Of a DNA stretch of 64,000 nucleotides, positions 1-8,346 are shown in pieces. Source of the stretch: DASPJQ01 sp035299065 (GTDB lineage Bacteria; Bacteroidota; Bacteroidia; Flavobacteriales_D; UBA2798); assembly GCA_035299065.1 (NCBI GenBank), contig DATGXI010000019.1, positions 1 to 64,000 on the forward strand, read 5' to 3'. Numbering within the stretch: the stretch's first letter is position 1; every line of letters starts with the position of its first letter. The notes beneath the pieces were generated by a model, which was given only the letters and a program-made list of their open reading frames with translations, ran no database searches and was not told the origin of the DNA. Made by a program: the position numbers and the translations under genes.

Positions 1-1049
1 CGGCCACCAAGTCCACCAACGTTGCGGTTAACATCACTGGCTGCTCCCCACGCAGCAGTTCCCGGGGCATCACTGTTAGCATTTCCATTTGCGTTGCTGA
101 ATGTATTTCCCCCACGACCACCGCCACTTGAAACCGAACCAACCAGCGATGGAACTTCAAGGGCCCATGCAGCATTGTAAGCGGGGTTGCTAACGCCATA
201 GCCTGTCCACGCGGCAATTGATCCGGCATTTCCACCGCCACCACCACCGGCATTGTGACCATTTCCGCCACCACCAGCATTGGCTGCAGCTCCCATGCAA
301 AATTGTCCGTTAATGGCATTATATTCGGTGGTAAAACCAACAATACCTTCGCCTTTTTCGGCACCTTCAGTACCATCATCATTTGCAAATTGGCCTGCAC
401 CGTAACCCGATAAATTTTCACTGGCTACTCCACCGCGAAACCCAATGCCTGTTGATACAATGGAGCCACCCGCATTAATGGTTGTGGATGTTTGTGGTTC
501 CACAGCAATAATTCCTCCTGTGTTTCCATTCCAGTTTTCTCCGGTGAGGCTACTATTTATGGTCAATGTTGTATAGCGTGGAACACGAACAACTTGTACA
601 TGCCCGGCCGAAGTGTAAGAATTTCTAAGACCACATAAAATAGTAATGGTATTGGTTCCGGTTACAGAAAGTACCTGTGCAAATTCATAATTACCGCAAT
701 TATTGTAATTGGTAACGGCCCCCCAGCCGGTGGAATTCGGAATACTAAAGGTAGCAAACGGGGCACCCAAAGCGGTTGCGTCAACAGTGGCTCCCTGCAT
801 TTGAATGATTAGTATTAAATCACCTTGTGCAAGGGCTGCGGTAAAACGGCTGTTTACATTCAGGTTGTTGTTGTTAACCGTGAGTGTGGTTGCCCCAGCC
901 GCAGCATTAGCGGTTAAATAGGTGTATTCGTTTACAATGGTGTTCGCAACTGAAATGGTGCGTGGACCATCTTTGCCAACCTGGGCGTGTGTGTTACTGC
1001 AAAAAAAAGATGCAGATACTACAAGAGAGAGTAGAACCTTTTTGCTCAT
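1..1049 (-). CDS. Secreted glycine-rich surface protein, N-terminal part (runs off the window edge)
   Basis: The frame is open from an ATG at 1047-1049 to the window edge, giving about 349 residues with no stop. The first 23 residues (MSKKVLLSLVVSASFFCSNTHAQ) form a signal peptide ending at an AQ cleavage site typical of Bacteroidota exported proteins. The next part resembles a beta-sandwich or beta-helix (repeated short NNN/TLTVNN strands). From about residue 250 the chain becomes very rich in Gly, Asn and Ala, with GGGGNGH- and NAGGGGGG-type stretches. Proteins of this build in Bacteroidota are large cell-surface or adhesin-like proteins that usually carry a C-terminal T9SS domain, but that end lies outside the window. 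The family is not recognised with certainty; export is well supported and function is not. Confidence 0.75.
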   Translation of the reverse strand, partial: MSKKVLLSLVVSASFFCSNTHAQVGKDGPRTISVANTIVNEYTYLTANAAAGATTLTVNNNNLNVNSRFTAALAQGDLILIIQMQGATVDATALGAPFATFSIPNSTGWGAVTNYNNCGNYEFAQVLSVTGTNTITILCGLRNSYTSAGHVQVVRVPRYTTLTINSSLTGENWNGNTGGIIAVEPQTSTTINAGGSIVSTGIGFRGGVASENLSGYGAGQFANDDGTEGAEKGEGIVGFTTEYNAINGQFCMGAAANAGGGGNGHNAGGGGGGNAGSIAAWTGYGVSNPAYNAAWALEVPSLVGSVSSGGGRGGNTFSNANGNANSDAPGTAAWGAASDVNRNVGGLGG

Positions 1050-1395
1050 GATAATTTTTTTTATCGTGTTTGTGAACCACAAAGCGGTTTCATGGGTAGA
1101 AATTTAGGCAACTGTTTGTCAGAAGGAATGCGCATACAACTAAAACAAGCACATTTCATTCGGGCTTAAAGATAAAAAAAAGGAAGCATTTATGATGTAC
1201 TTTTCATGGGCTTAATTGACGAAAACGGGCTTAAAAAGGATGAAAGCCTTTATGATTAGCTGGCTATGAAGGGATTTAAATAATACCACATCATTGGTTT
1301 CCCAAAAGGAACGTTAAAAAAATCCATATTCCAGCCCCTCTTTAACAGGAAAACCCCATTATTTCGTTTATTTGCATGAAAACATAATTCGTTTA
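1050..1395. other. Divergent intergenic region with GGGCTTAA repeats
   Basis: This 346-base stretch separates the minus-strand glycine-rich protein from pyrC and holds no convincing gene. GGGCTTAA occurs three times in the same orientation (1162-1169, 1208-1215, 1227-1234). A -7-like TTTATTTG lies at 1367-1374, 21 bases before the pyrC ATG at 1396. A possible in-frame TTG at 1372 overlaps that box, so it is unlikely to be the real start. Confidence 0.5.
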
Positions 1396-2730
1396 ATGGC
1401 ACGCATTTTAATTAAAAATGGACTGGTGGTAAACCAGGGAAAAATTCAGGAACAAAACATTGTTCTGGAAAATGAATTTATTGCTTCCGTGGGAGGTACC
1501 AGTGAAGGAAATTTTGATGAAATAGTGGATGCAAAGGGATGTTTTGTTTTGCCGGGATTGATTGATGATCAGGTGCATTTTCGTGAACCCGGTTTAACTC
1601 ATAAAGCCGACATTTATTCCGAGTCGCGTGCCGCGGTGGCCGGTGGCATTACTTCATTTATGGAAATGCCCAATACCGTGCCCAATACACTAACACAGGC
1701 ATTGTTGGAGGATAAATATAAAATTGCTGCTGAAAAATCATTGGCAAATTATTCGTTTTTTATGGGTGCCGGCAATGATAACCTGGAGGAGGTATTAAAA
1801 ACTGACCCAAAAAATGTGTGTGGTATAAAAATTTTCATGGGTTCTTCAACCGGCAATATGTTGGTTGACAATATAGCAACGCTTGAAGCGATTTTTAAAA
1901 ACTCACCTTGTTTGATTGCCACGCATTGCGAAGACGAAGCAACCATAAAGGCCAATACAGAAAAATTTAAGCGTGAATTTGGTGATAACCTTGATGCAGC
2001 ACATCATCCACTTATTCGGTCGGCTGAGGCTTGTTACATTTCTTCGTCAATGGCCATTGAATTAGCAAAAAAATACAACACACGCCTGCATATTTTACAC
2101 ATATCAACCGCAAAGGAAACTACGCTTTTCAGGAACGATATACCTTTAAAGGAAAAAAGAATAACGGCTGAAGCATGCATTCACCACTTATGGTTTACCG
2201 ATAAGGACTATACCGAAAAAGGAAATTTTATTAAGTGGAATCCTGCTGTAAAAACACAGGAAGACAGGGAAGGTGTTTGGAAAGCATTGCTTGACGGTCG
2301 AATTGATGTAATTGCCACTGATCATGCCCCGCACACCATTGAAGAAAAAAACAAAAAATACACCGAAGCGCCAAGTGGAGGACCGTTGGTCCAACATGCG
2401 CTGCTTGCATTGATGGAGTTTCATAGGCAGGGAAAAATATCAATTGAAGACATTGTTCAAAAAGCATCGCACAATGTGGCTGACCTGTTCAATATTCATA
2501 AACGCGGGTATTTAAAACAAGGTTATTATGGCGATATTGTTGTGATTGATCCAAAAAAACCACAAACTGTAAATAAGGAAAATATTTTATACAAGTGCGG
2601 TTGGTCTCCGTTCGAGGGAACTACTTTTTCAAGTACGGTAAAACACACGTTTATAAGTGGCCATCATGCATATGCCGATGGGAAATTCAATGAAGGTAAA
2701 AGTGGTTTACGCATGCAGTTTGACAGGTGA
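1396..2730 (+). CDS. pyrC: Dihydroorotase
   Basis: This cytosolic amidohydrolase catalyses the reversible cyclisation of N-carbamoyl-aspartate to dihydroorotate in pyrimidine synthesis. The product is 444 residues from ATG 1396. Visible motifs are DDQVHFREPG near residue 57, GIKIFMGSSTGN around the segment that carries the carboxylated Lys, the metal-site ATHCEDE and LHILHIST segments, and IATDHAPHT with the catalytic Asp. The first metal-site motif reads Q-V-H instead of H-x-H, as I recall for Bacteroidota dihydroorotases. Its stop overlaps the GTG start of the DUF4296 gene, so the genes 1396-3463 are probably one operon. An in-frame TTG at 1372 would add eight residues but overlaps the likely promoter box. 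An allantoinase or hydantoinase role is less likely. Confidence 0.93.
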   Translation: MARILIKNGLVVNQGKIQEQNIVLENEFIASVGGTSEGNFDEIVDAKGCFVLPGLIDDQVHFREPGLTHKADIYSESRAAVAGGITSFMEMPNTVPNTLTQALLEDKYKIAAEKSLANYSFFMGAGNDNLEEVLKTDPKNVCGIKIFMGSSTGNMLVDNIATLEAIFKNSPCLIATHCEDEATIKANTEKFKREFGDNLDAAHHPLIRSAEACYISSSMAIELAKKYNTRLHILHISTAKETTLFRNDIPLKEKRITAEACIHHLWFTDKDYTEKGNFIKWNPAVKTQEDREGVWKALLDGRIDVIATDHAPHTIEEKNKKYTEAPSGGPLVQHALLALMEFHRQGKISIEDIVQKASHNVADLFNIHKRGYLKQGYYGDIVVIDPKKPQTVNKENILYKCGWSPFEGTTFSSTVKHTFISGHHAYADGKFNEGKSGLRMQFDR

Positions 2731-3083
2731 AAAAAATAGTATTCATATCAGTGATTTTAATGGGTGTTTTTTCATGCGGGAAAACAGAAGATGAAACTAT
2801 TATCCCAGAGCAAAAATTCATTTCATTGTTGGTACAAATGCACTTAATTGAGGCTGATTTTAGTTTTAATCCGGAAGTGGATCACCGTAGCATGAAAAAA
2901 AATTACGCGCAATATGAAAGCCTGTTTAAGCGTTACAAAACAGACAGTTTGCAAGTGGTAAACACGTTTAATTATTATGATAATAAGCAGGATGACCTTC
3001 TGCGAATCTATAAAACAGTGCTTGATTGTTTGAACACCATGGCCGGCAAGTCTAAACCGGCTGTTCCAAATCCTGCCAAATGA
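2727..3083 (+). CDS. DUF4296 family lipoprotein-like protein
   Basis: A 118-residue protein starting at GTG 2727, overlapping the pyrC stop by four bases. The N-terminus is a hydrophobic signal ending in VFSC, a plausible though imperfect lipobox with Cys17. The mature part is helical and charged (PEQKFISLLVQMHLIEAD, then YDNKQDDLLRIYKTVLDCL), which fits the DUF4296 family often found beside dihydroorotase in Bacteroidota. Function is unknown. It overlaps the next gene by four bases (ATGA), so translation is probably coupled along the three genes. Confidence 0.8.
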   Translation: MKKIVFISVILMGVFSCGKTEDETIIPEQKFISLLVQMHLIEADFSFNPEVDHRSMKKNYAQYESLFKRYKTDSLQVVNTFNYYDNKQDDLLRIYKTVLDCLNTMAGKSKPAVPNPAK

Positions 3084-3463
3084 TTGTGTTGTTTGATGGC
3101 GATTGTAATTTTTGCAACTACAGCGTTCAGTTTATATATAAGCGCGATAAAAAAGGTGTTTTCAGGTTTGCCTCTTTGCAATCCCCAAAAGGAAAAGAAT
3201 TGCTGGAAAAACACGGCCTTCAAAATCTCAGTTTAAGTTCAATGGTACTAATTAAAAATGAAAAGGCATATATCAAGTCGGGTGCGGCTTTACGCATTTG
3301 TGGTCATTTAAGTGGATTGTGGCCGTTGATGATTTGCTTTTTAATTGTGCCGCCATTTATTCGAAATTGGGTATATCACCAGGTGGCAAAACGCAGAAAA
3401 CGATTGATTAAAGATAAATGTGAAATCCCTACGGGTGATTTTAAGGCACGGTTTATTGACTAA
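3080..3463 (+). CDS. DCC-family (DUF393) thiol-disulfide oxidoreductase-like protein
   Basis: A 127-residue protein. It opens with the DCC signature IVLFDGDCNFCNYSV, in which D-G-x-C-x-x-C (Cys10 and Cys13 region) gives the family its name and suggests a thioredoxin-fold redox role. No signal peptide is seen; a hydrophobic segment (LWPLMICFLIVPPFI) near residues 80-95 is common in the family and may touch the membrane. The ATG overlaps the upstream stop (ATGA). Its TAA stop interlocks with the TAG stop of the opposing L,D-transpeptidase gene in the four bases CTAA. Substrates of DCC proteins are mostly unknown. Confidence 0.85.
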   Translation: MIVLFDGDCNFCNYSVQFIYKRDKKGVFRFASLQSPKGKELLEKHGLQNLSLSSMVLIKNEKAYIKSGAALRICGHLSGLWPLMICFLIVPPFIRNWVYHQVAKRRKRLIKDKCEIPTGDFKARFID

Positions 3464-4608
3464 GGAATAATAATAACGGTAGTTTTTAAGTCTACAAGAT
3501 CATAAAATTCATTTAAGTCTTTGTTGTGAAAGCTTACGCATCCCCAGGTTTGAGCGCGTGAACTTTCATTGCTCCAGTCTTCTTCAATCCATCCATGTAT
3601 TCCCACAGCACCGCCCAGAGCTGTGCTTTGCGGAGGTTTTATCCCTGCCTTTGTAGCCTGTGCAATTTTCATGTACTGGTCTTTGGTAATTTCATTTTTT
3701 TCCAAACCCCGTGCAGCATCAAACGTATTCGGATAGGTTAAACAAAGCCATCGGGTTCCTAAATATGCATTTGCCCAGTTTGTTGTGGTGCTGAAGGGGC
3801 CTTTTGTTTTTTCACAAATACTGTATTCGCCTTCAGGAACTTTTAAATCACCTTGCTTTTCTTTGGCACCAACCGGTTCCTGCGATAAGGCAATTTCATA
3901 TGTCTTTTTCAATTTTCCTTTTTCAAACAAATAACATTTGAATTTATTTTTAACCACCATTACCAGTTTGCTTTTCTGAAAAGGCAATAAAATATTTCGG
4001 TGGTTTTTTATAAAGGACGAACAATCTTCGTAATTTTCTTTTACCCAAATGGCGTTTTTGCCATTTAAAATCGGATTAAATCCTTCTTCATATCCTTCCA
4101 GTGTCGATTTTCGTATTTCGACATATACCTGGGTTTTGAAATCAGGATTTAATTCACTTGAAGCCATTCCAATTTCCTGCCTTCGAAAAACCAAATCACC
4201 TTGTTTTACGTTTATCTGGGCAAGGCATGCATACCGGGAATAAATGGTTTTTACTTTGCCGTTTTCCGCGTAGCGGTGTTCGATCAATATGATATTTCCA
4301 AACGGTGAAGGATGTTTTTTGGCAAAAATTACTTTACCGCTTCCAATGGCATATACAGCATTGTTGGATGAACGTGTTCCGGGTTTTACATTCCATTTTT
4401 GCCCTGTGCATATTTCTTGTTGTGTTGAATCGCCCCATTTGCTGGTTGAAATCCACCCGGCTGCATTTTTGTCACCAACAGGAAAGTCAAATCCGTTACA
4501 CAGGGTTGAGTCCATGATTGGTAGTGAAACATGCGATGAAATAGGGGAATAATGGTGTTTACCAGCAAAAGTTGATAAGAGAAATAAAATGGCCGTGTAA
4601 ACCGACAT
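3460..4608 (-). CDS. Secreted protein with degenerate M23/LytM-like domain and YkuD L,D-transpeptidase domain
   Basis: A 382-residue protein with an N-terminal signal (MSVYTAILFLLSTFAG). Residues about 75-190 look like an M23/LytM beta domain (AVYAIGSGKVIFAKKHPSPF, GNIILIEHRY, VKQGDLVFRRQEIGMASS). The expected H-x(n)-D and H-x-H zinc ligands are replaced, for example QVYVEI where HLHFE is expected, so it is probably a binding or pseudo-enzyme domain. Residues about 210-382 form a YkuD-type domain with GIHGWI and the nucleophile motif TWGCVSFHN, a variant of the usual SxGCxR. It probably acts on peptidoglycan in the periplasm. The nearest gene on the same strand, lptB, is nine bases upstream. 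Confidence 0.82.
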   Translation of the reverse strand: MSVYTAILFLLSTFAGKHHYSPISSHVSLPIMDSTLCNGFDFPVGDKNAAGWISTSKWGDSTQQEICTGQKWNVKPGTRSSNNAVYAIGSGKVIFAKKHPSPFGNIILIEHRYAENGKVKTIYSRYACLAQINVKQGDLVFRRQEIGMASSELNPDFKTQVYVEIRKSTLEGYEEGFNPILNGKNAIWVKENYEDCSSFIKNHRNILLPFQKSKLVMVVKNKFKCYLFEKGKLKKTYEIALSQEPVGAKEKQGDLKVPEGEYSICEKTKGPFSTTTNWANAYLGTRWLCLTYPNTFDAARGLEKNEITKDQYMKIAQATKAGIKPPQSTALGGAVGIHGWIEEDWSNESSRAQTWGCVSFHNKDLNEFYDLVDLKTTVIIIP

Positions 4609-4617
4609 GCATTAAAA

Positions 4618-5361
4618 TTAAGGTCCTACTTTTTTCTTCAACTCGAAATTTTGACCAAGGTAAACTTTACGTACTTGTTCATCAGCTGCTAATTCTTCGG
4701 CAGTACCCTGTTTTAATATTTTTCCTTCAAACAAAAGGTATGCGCGATCAGTTATACTAAGTGTTTCCTGCACATTGTGGTCGGTAATTAAAACGCCAAT
4801 GTTTTTTGTTTTGAGTTTTTCCACAATAACCTGTATGTCTTCAACGGCAATGGGATCTACGCCTGCAAATGGTTCGTCAAGTAAAATAAATTTCGGATCG
4901 GTTGCAAGTGCACGGGCAATTTCGGTCCTGCGTTTTTCTCCACCTGATAATTTTAAACCCAGGTTTTTTCGAACATGTGTCAACCGAAATTCACTCAATA
5001 AATTTTCTAACCTGTCCTGCTGTTCGGCTTTGCTTAAACCAGTCATTTCAAGAACAGCTTTGATGTTATCTTCAACGCTTAGTTTTCTGAATACCGAAAC
5101 TTCCTGTGGTAAATAACCCAGTCCCATTTTAGCACGTTTATACACCGGTACATTGGTTATTTCCGTATTGTCTAAAAAGACCTTGCCTTTGTCGGGCCGT
5201 ATTAATCCTACAATCATGTAAAAGGATGTGGTTTTACCGGCACCATTCGGACCTAACAAACCAACTATTTCGCCTTGTTTTACATCAACAGTTACACCAT
5301 TAACCACGGTGCGTTTGCGGTAGGTTTTAAATATATTTTCGGTGCGTAATACCATTTTCAT
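4618..5361 (-). CDS. lptB: LPS export ABC transporter ATPase
   Basis: A 247-residue cytoplasmic ATPase that powers extraction of lipopolysaccharide from the inner membrane through LptFG. It has Walker A (GPNGAGKTT), the signature LSGGEKRR, Walker B FILLDEPFAGVD and the H-loop ITDHN. The LptB-typical sequences GLGYLPQE and FRKLSVEDNI are present, and length and layout match the family closely. A second ATG two codons downstream is also possible. It sits between an exported YkuD protein and a DUF5686 outer-membrane protein on the same strand, in keeping with envelope biogenesis. The transmembrane partners lptF and lptG are not in the window. Confidence 0.95.
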   Translation of the reverse strand: MKMVLRTENIFKTYRKRTVVNGVTVDVKQGEIVGLLGPNGAGKTTSFYMIVGLIRPDKGKVFLDNTEITNVPVYKRAKMGLGYLPQEVSVFRKLSVEDNIKAVLEMTGLSKAEQQDRLENLLSEFRLTHVRKNLGLKLSGGEKRRTEIARALATDPKFILLDEPFAGVDPIAVEDIQVIVEKLKTKNIGVLITDHNVQETLSITDRAYLLFEGKILKQGTAEELAADEQVRKVYLGQNFELKKKVGP

Positions 5362-5394
5362 TTTTTGGTCGGTTATTTACCTTTTGTATTCCTG

Positions 5395-7866
5395 TTAAAA
5401 ATCAATATCAAAACGTACCCTGAATCCCCACTTGGCAATATCGGGGTGATTTAAATACGTTAAACGTTGTACAAAATCAAAACGCAGAAATTTGAAAATA
5501 TTTTCTATACCCACACTAAATTCCATATAAGGCACATTCAGGCTGTGAAGTGTGCTGGGGAACACCATTTCATTGCGGTTTTTGTCGCTTATTGATCCCC
5601 AAACGGCTTTAAAAGTAGCAACCTCACGCCATTTAAGTTTTCTTAACAAAGGAAAGTGGTTCAGAAAGAATCCCTGGAAGTGGTGGTACAAAAATACACT
5701 AACATATTGGTCACTTACGAATTCATACAGGTTCATCAGGTTGAATGCATAGTTGTCAAAGTAATAGGTGTTGTTACCGCGATGTAATTCCAAAACAGGA
5801 TAAGGTAGTGTTCCAAAATACTTTCCTGCTTCAACCCTGTACTTAAAATATCCCATTCCGCCAACGTTAAACCAATGTTGCACGCTGGTCACTACCTTAT
5901 GGTAATTGTAATCGCTGCTAAAAACATCTTTTAATCCCAACGAGTACTGGGCGTCAAAAACAGGGTAGGTTGTACCCATGCTTGTGCGGTCAAATTCGCC
6001 ACTCACGTATTTTTCATCATAAGCAAAACGAATATAATATGTTGCTTCCGCAACCTGTACACTAACCGGGTTTAACGTGTCACCTGTTGCATCACTTAAT
6101 TTTTCGTAATGGTAAACACCCACAGGCCTGATGGTGCGGTGCCGTAAATGCAGCTGGTTATTTAGCCCCTGGAAATATTCGTATTCATAGTAAAATTTGT
6201 ACTCATCAATAAACGTCATTTTATTGGGTAATGTACGTCTGAAAACGGATGCAAGAATATTATCCTGCCTGAAGCCATTGGCGCTCATGCCTAGCATTTC
6301 TACATCGTGTTTGTAATTTATGGCAAGTTGCTGCCTTGGTTTTTTGGTGAGCATTGTCCTGAATCCGCCACCGTATTTAAATTGTTCGTCACGTGTACCA
6401 TAGGCACAGTAACCGTTAAACTCAATGCGCTTACTAAATGCATTACTTGTGCGTCCGCCTAACCTGAAACGCGGGCCTTCATAAGGATTAAAACTGTAGG
6501 TGGTAAAATAAGGGCCAAATTCAAATTTACCAATGACTTTATAGCCGCTTGCAAGCATTGACACCACTGAATTAAAGGTTCTCACTTCAGGTACTTTTAA
6601 AATGGTATCCATCATATCATATATCAACCGTTCCTGTGGTGTAAGTGGAAAATGCCTGGCGGTTTCCCAATATTCTTTCGTCTTATCGGTGGCATCATCG
6701 GCTACCACAATGTTTTGCGCCCCTGCATAAAAAGCATCTTCACGCGGTTCGTTAATCACAAAGTTTTTATACGTTGTTGATTTTCTGCCGTAACAACCCA
6801 TTTGTTTGTCAAAAACATTGAAGTCAACAAGCAAATAATCGCTAGTGACCATCCACACTTCTTTTTTGACCTGTTCAAATTCCTGTTTGAATGCAAACGT
6901 TTTGATGAAATTGATGTTTGCATCGCCTACCACATCACATTCTATTTTGCGAATGGCATATGTTGTATCGTTCATCCAAAAATGGCCAATAAACAATGGT
7001 TCGGCTTTGCGTTTGGGGTAAAATTTAATTTTATAACACCAGGTATTTCCAATAAGCGCACTGTCGCTCAAACGGTAATCGTATGAAAAAAGTCCACGGT
7101 CCGAAACAGGGCTCACAAAATTCCGTCCAAAAATATTTACATAGTTTTCATACACATTTATGTTCTGGTACATGTCACCCATAAACTGCGAAACACTCTT
7201 GTTTTCAAATCCGCTAACCTGGCTGGCGTTAATGTACTCACGGTGGGCTTGTGGGTTTTTTCTGAAATAATAGTCGGAAACTGATTCGGTTATAAATAAT
7301 GGTAAGTATGGTTTTTCACTTGTGGTTGAATCAACGTTTTCAAAAATAAATTTGATGGGTTTGAATACTTTTCGGTTTTTAAACTCATCAGAAATGTTGT
7401 TTACATCAAACTCAACCTTGCTATAAACCTCGTATTGGTATGACCTTAATTTTTCTTTGTTGTTTACTTCTTTGTAGCGCAATATTTTTTTGAACATAGC
7501 AATGGCAGGATCAACATCCGGAGGGCGTATCACAACTTCGGGAATGGTGTCATTGCCTATTGGAAACATTAAGATGTCAATGGTTTGGTCGGCATCTTTT
7601 TTGACTTTCACCCGGGTACGTTTATACCCAAATGAGTTAGCTTCAAGCGAGTCGGTTGCATAGTAAGTATCAAAGGAATAATAGCCGGTGTCATTTGACG
7701 TGGTTCCAATTTTTGAATCCACAAAGCGAATGGTTACATAAGGCAATAATTCTTTTGTATTGCCATCCATTACACGGCCTTTTACCCGCGTGGTTTGCCC
7801 TTGCACAGTAAAAACAAAAAGTACTGCTGCAAAAACGCCAATTATTCTAGGTAAAAAAATAGTCAA
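5395..7866 (-). CDS. DUF5686 / carboxypeptidase-regulatory-like outer-membrane protein
   Basis: An 823-residue protein. A signal peptide ends near VFTVQGQ (residue 24). Residues about 27-110 form a carboxypeptidase-D regulatory-like beta-sandwich (VKGRVMDGNTKELLPYVTI, DTGYYSFDTYY). The rest matches the long DUF5686 region and ends in amphipathic strands and a terminal Phe (RVRFDIDF), as expected of an outer-membrane beta-barrel. The start is TTG at 7864-7866; no in-frame ATG precedes the signal peptide. The layout resembles the TonB-linked proteins of this phylum, but no TonB plug is visible. Its substrate is unknown. lptB lies 33 bases downstream on the same strand. Confidence 0.85.
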   Translation of the reverse strand: MTIFLPRIIGVFAAVLFVFTVQGQTTRVKGRVMDGNTKELLPYVTIRFVDSKIGTTSNDTGYYSFDTYYATDSLEANSFGYKRTRVKVKKDADQTIDILMFPIGNDTIPEVVIRPPDVDPAIAMFKKILRYKEVNNKEKLRSYQYEVYSKVEFDVNNISDEFKNRKVFKPIKFIFENVDSTTSEKPYLPLFITESVSDYYFRKNPQAHREYINASQVSGFENKSVSQFMGDMYQNINVYENYVNIFGRNFVSPVSDRGLFSYDYRLSDSALIGNTWCYKIKFYPKRKAEPLFIGHFWMNDTTYAIRKIECDVVGDANINFIKTFAFKQEFEQVKKEVWMVTSDYLLVDFNVFDKQMGCYGRKSTTYKNFVINEPREDAFYAGAQNIVVADDATDKTKEYWETARHFPLTPQERLIYDMMDTILKVPEVRTFNSVVSMLASGYKVIGKFEFGPYFTTYSFNPYEGPRFRLGGRTSNAFSKRIEFNGYCAYGTRDEQFKYGGGFRTMLTKKPRQQLAINYKHDVEMLGMSANGFRQDNILASVFRRTLPNKMTFIDEYKFYYEYEYFQGLNNQLHLRHRTIRPVGVYHYEKLSDATGDTLNPVSVQVAEATYYIRFAYDEKYVSGEFDRTSMGTTYPVFDAQYSLGLKDVFSSDYNYHKVVTSVQHWFNVGGMGYFKYRVEAGKYFGTLPYPVLELHRGNNTYYFDNYAFNLMNLYEFVSDQYVSVFLYHHFQGFFLNHFPLLRKLKWREVATFKAVWGSISDKNRNEMVFPSTLHSLNVPYMEFSVGIENIFKFLRFDFVQRLTYLNHPDIAKWGFRVRFDIDF

Positions 7867-7924
7867 GTTAAATTTCCTGTTTTAACTCCTTCGAGTTTAA
7901 TTAATGTTTGCTGGTAGCACAAGG

Positions 7925-8275
7925 TTAGTTGGAACCTTGCGTTTCCAATTCTTCCCAATATTCATAAGCTCGCCTTGAATGCGGTATAACAATTGAGCCG
8001 CCAACCATAAGCGCAACCTGAAAAATCTCCATAATTTGTGCTCTGCTCATACCTTCATCATAACATTTTCCAAGGTGATATTTAATGCAGTCATCACAAC
8101 GCAACACCATTGAAGCAACAAGTCCCAGCATTTCCTTTGTTTTTACATCCAAAGCACCGTCCTGGTAGGTCTGAGTATCAAGATTAAAAAAACGTTTGAT
8201 TACAAGGTTGTCATTTGACAACATGCGTTCATTCATTTTTTGGCGATAATCATTAAATTCGTCAATTTGCGACAT
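7925..8275 (-). CDS. Carboxymuconolactone decarboxylase / AhpD-like protein
   Basis: A 116-residue all-helical protein of the CMD/AhpD superfamily. It has the redox motif CDDCIKYH (Cys60, Cys63, His67) followed by a helix (SRAQIMEIFQVALMVGGSI) typical of the family. The CxxC plus His arrangement points to AhpD-type alkylhydroperoxidase or disulfide chemistry rather than a ring-opening decarboxylase. It appears cytosolic, with no signal peptide. It stands alone between a T9SS protein and a DUF5686 protein on the same strand, so its context does not give a substrate. Confidence 0.88.
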   Translation of the reverse strand: MSQIDEFNDYRQKMNERMLSNDNLVIKRFFNLDTQTYQDGALDVKTKEMLGLVASMVLRCDDCIKYHLGKCYDEGMSRAQIMEIFQVALMVGGSIVIPHSRRAYEYWEELETQGSN

Positions 8276-8346
8276 AAGTTCCTAAACAGTTAGTTTAAAA
8301 AATTTCTAGTTACTAAACAAAACATCTTGTGAAATGAATTTAAGAA

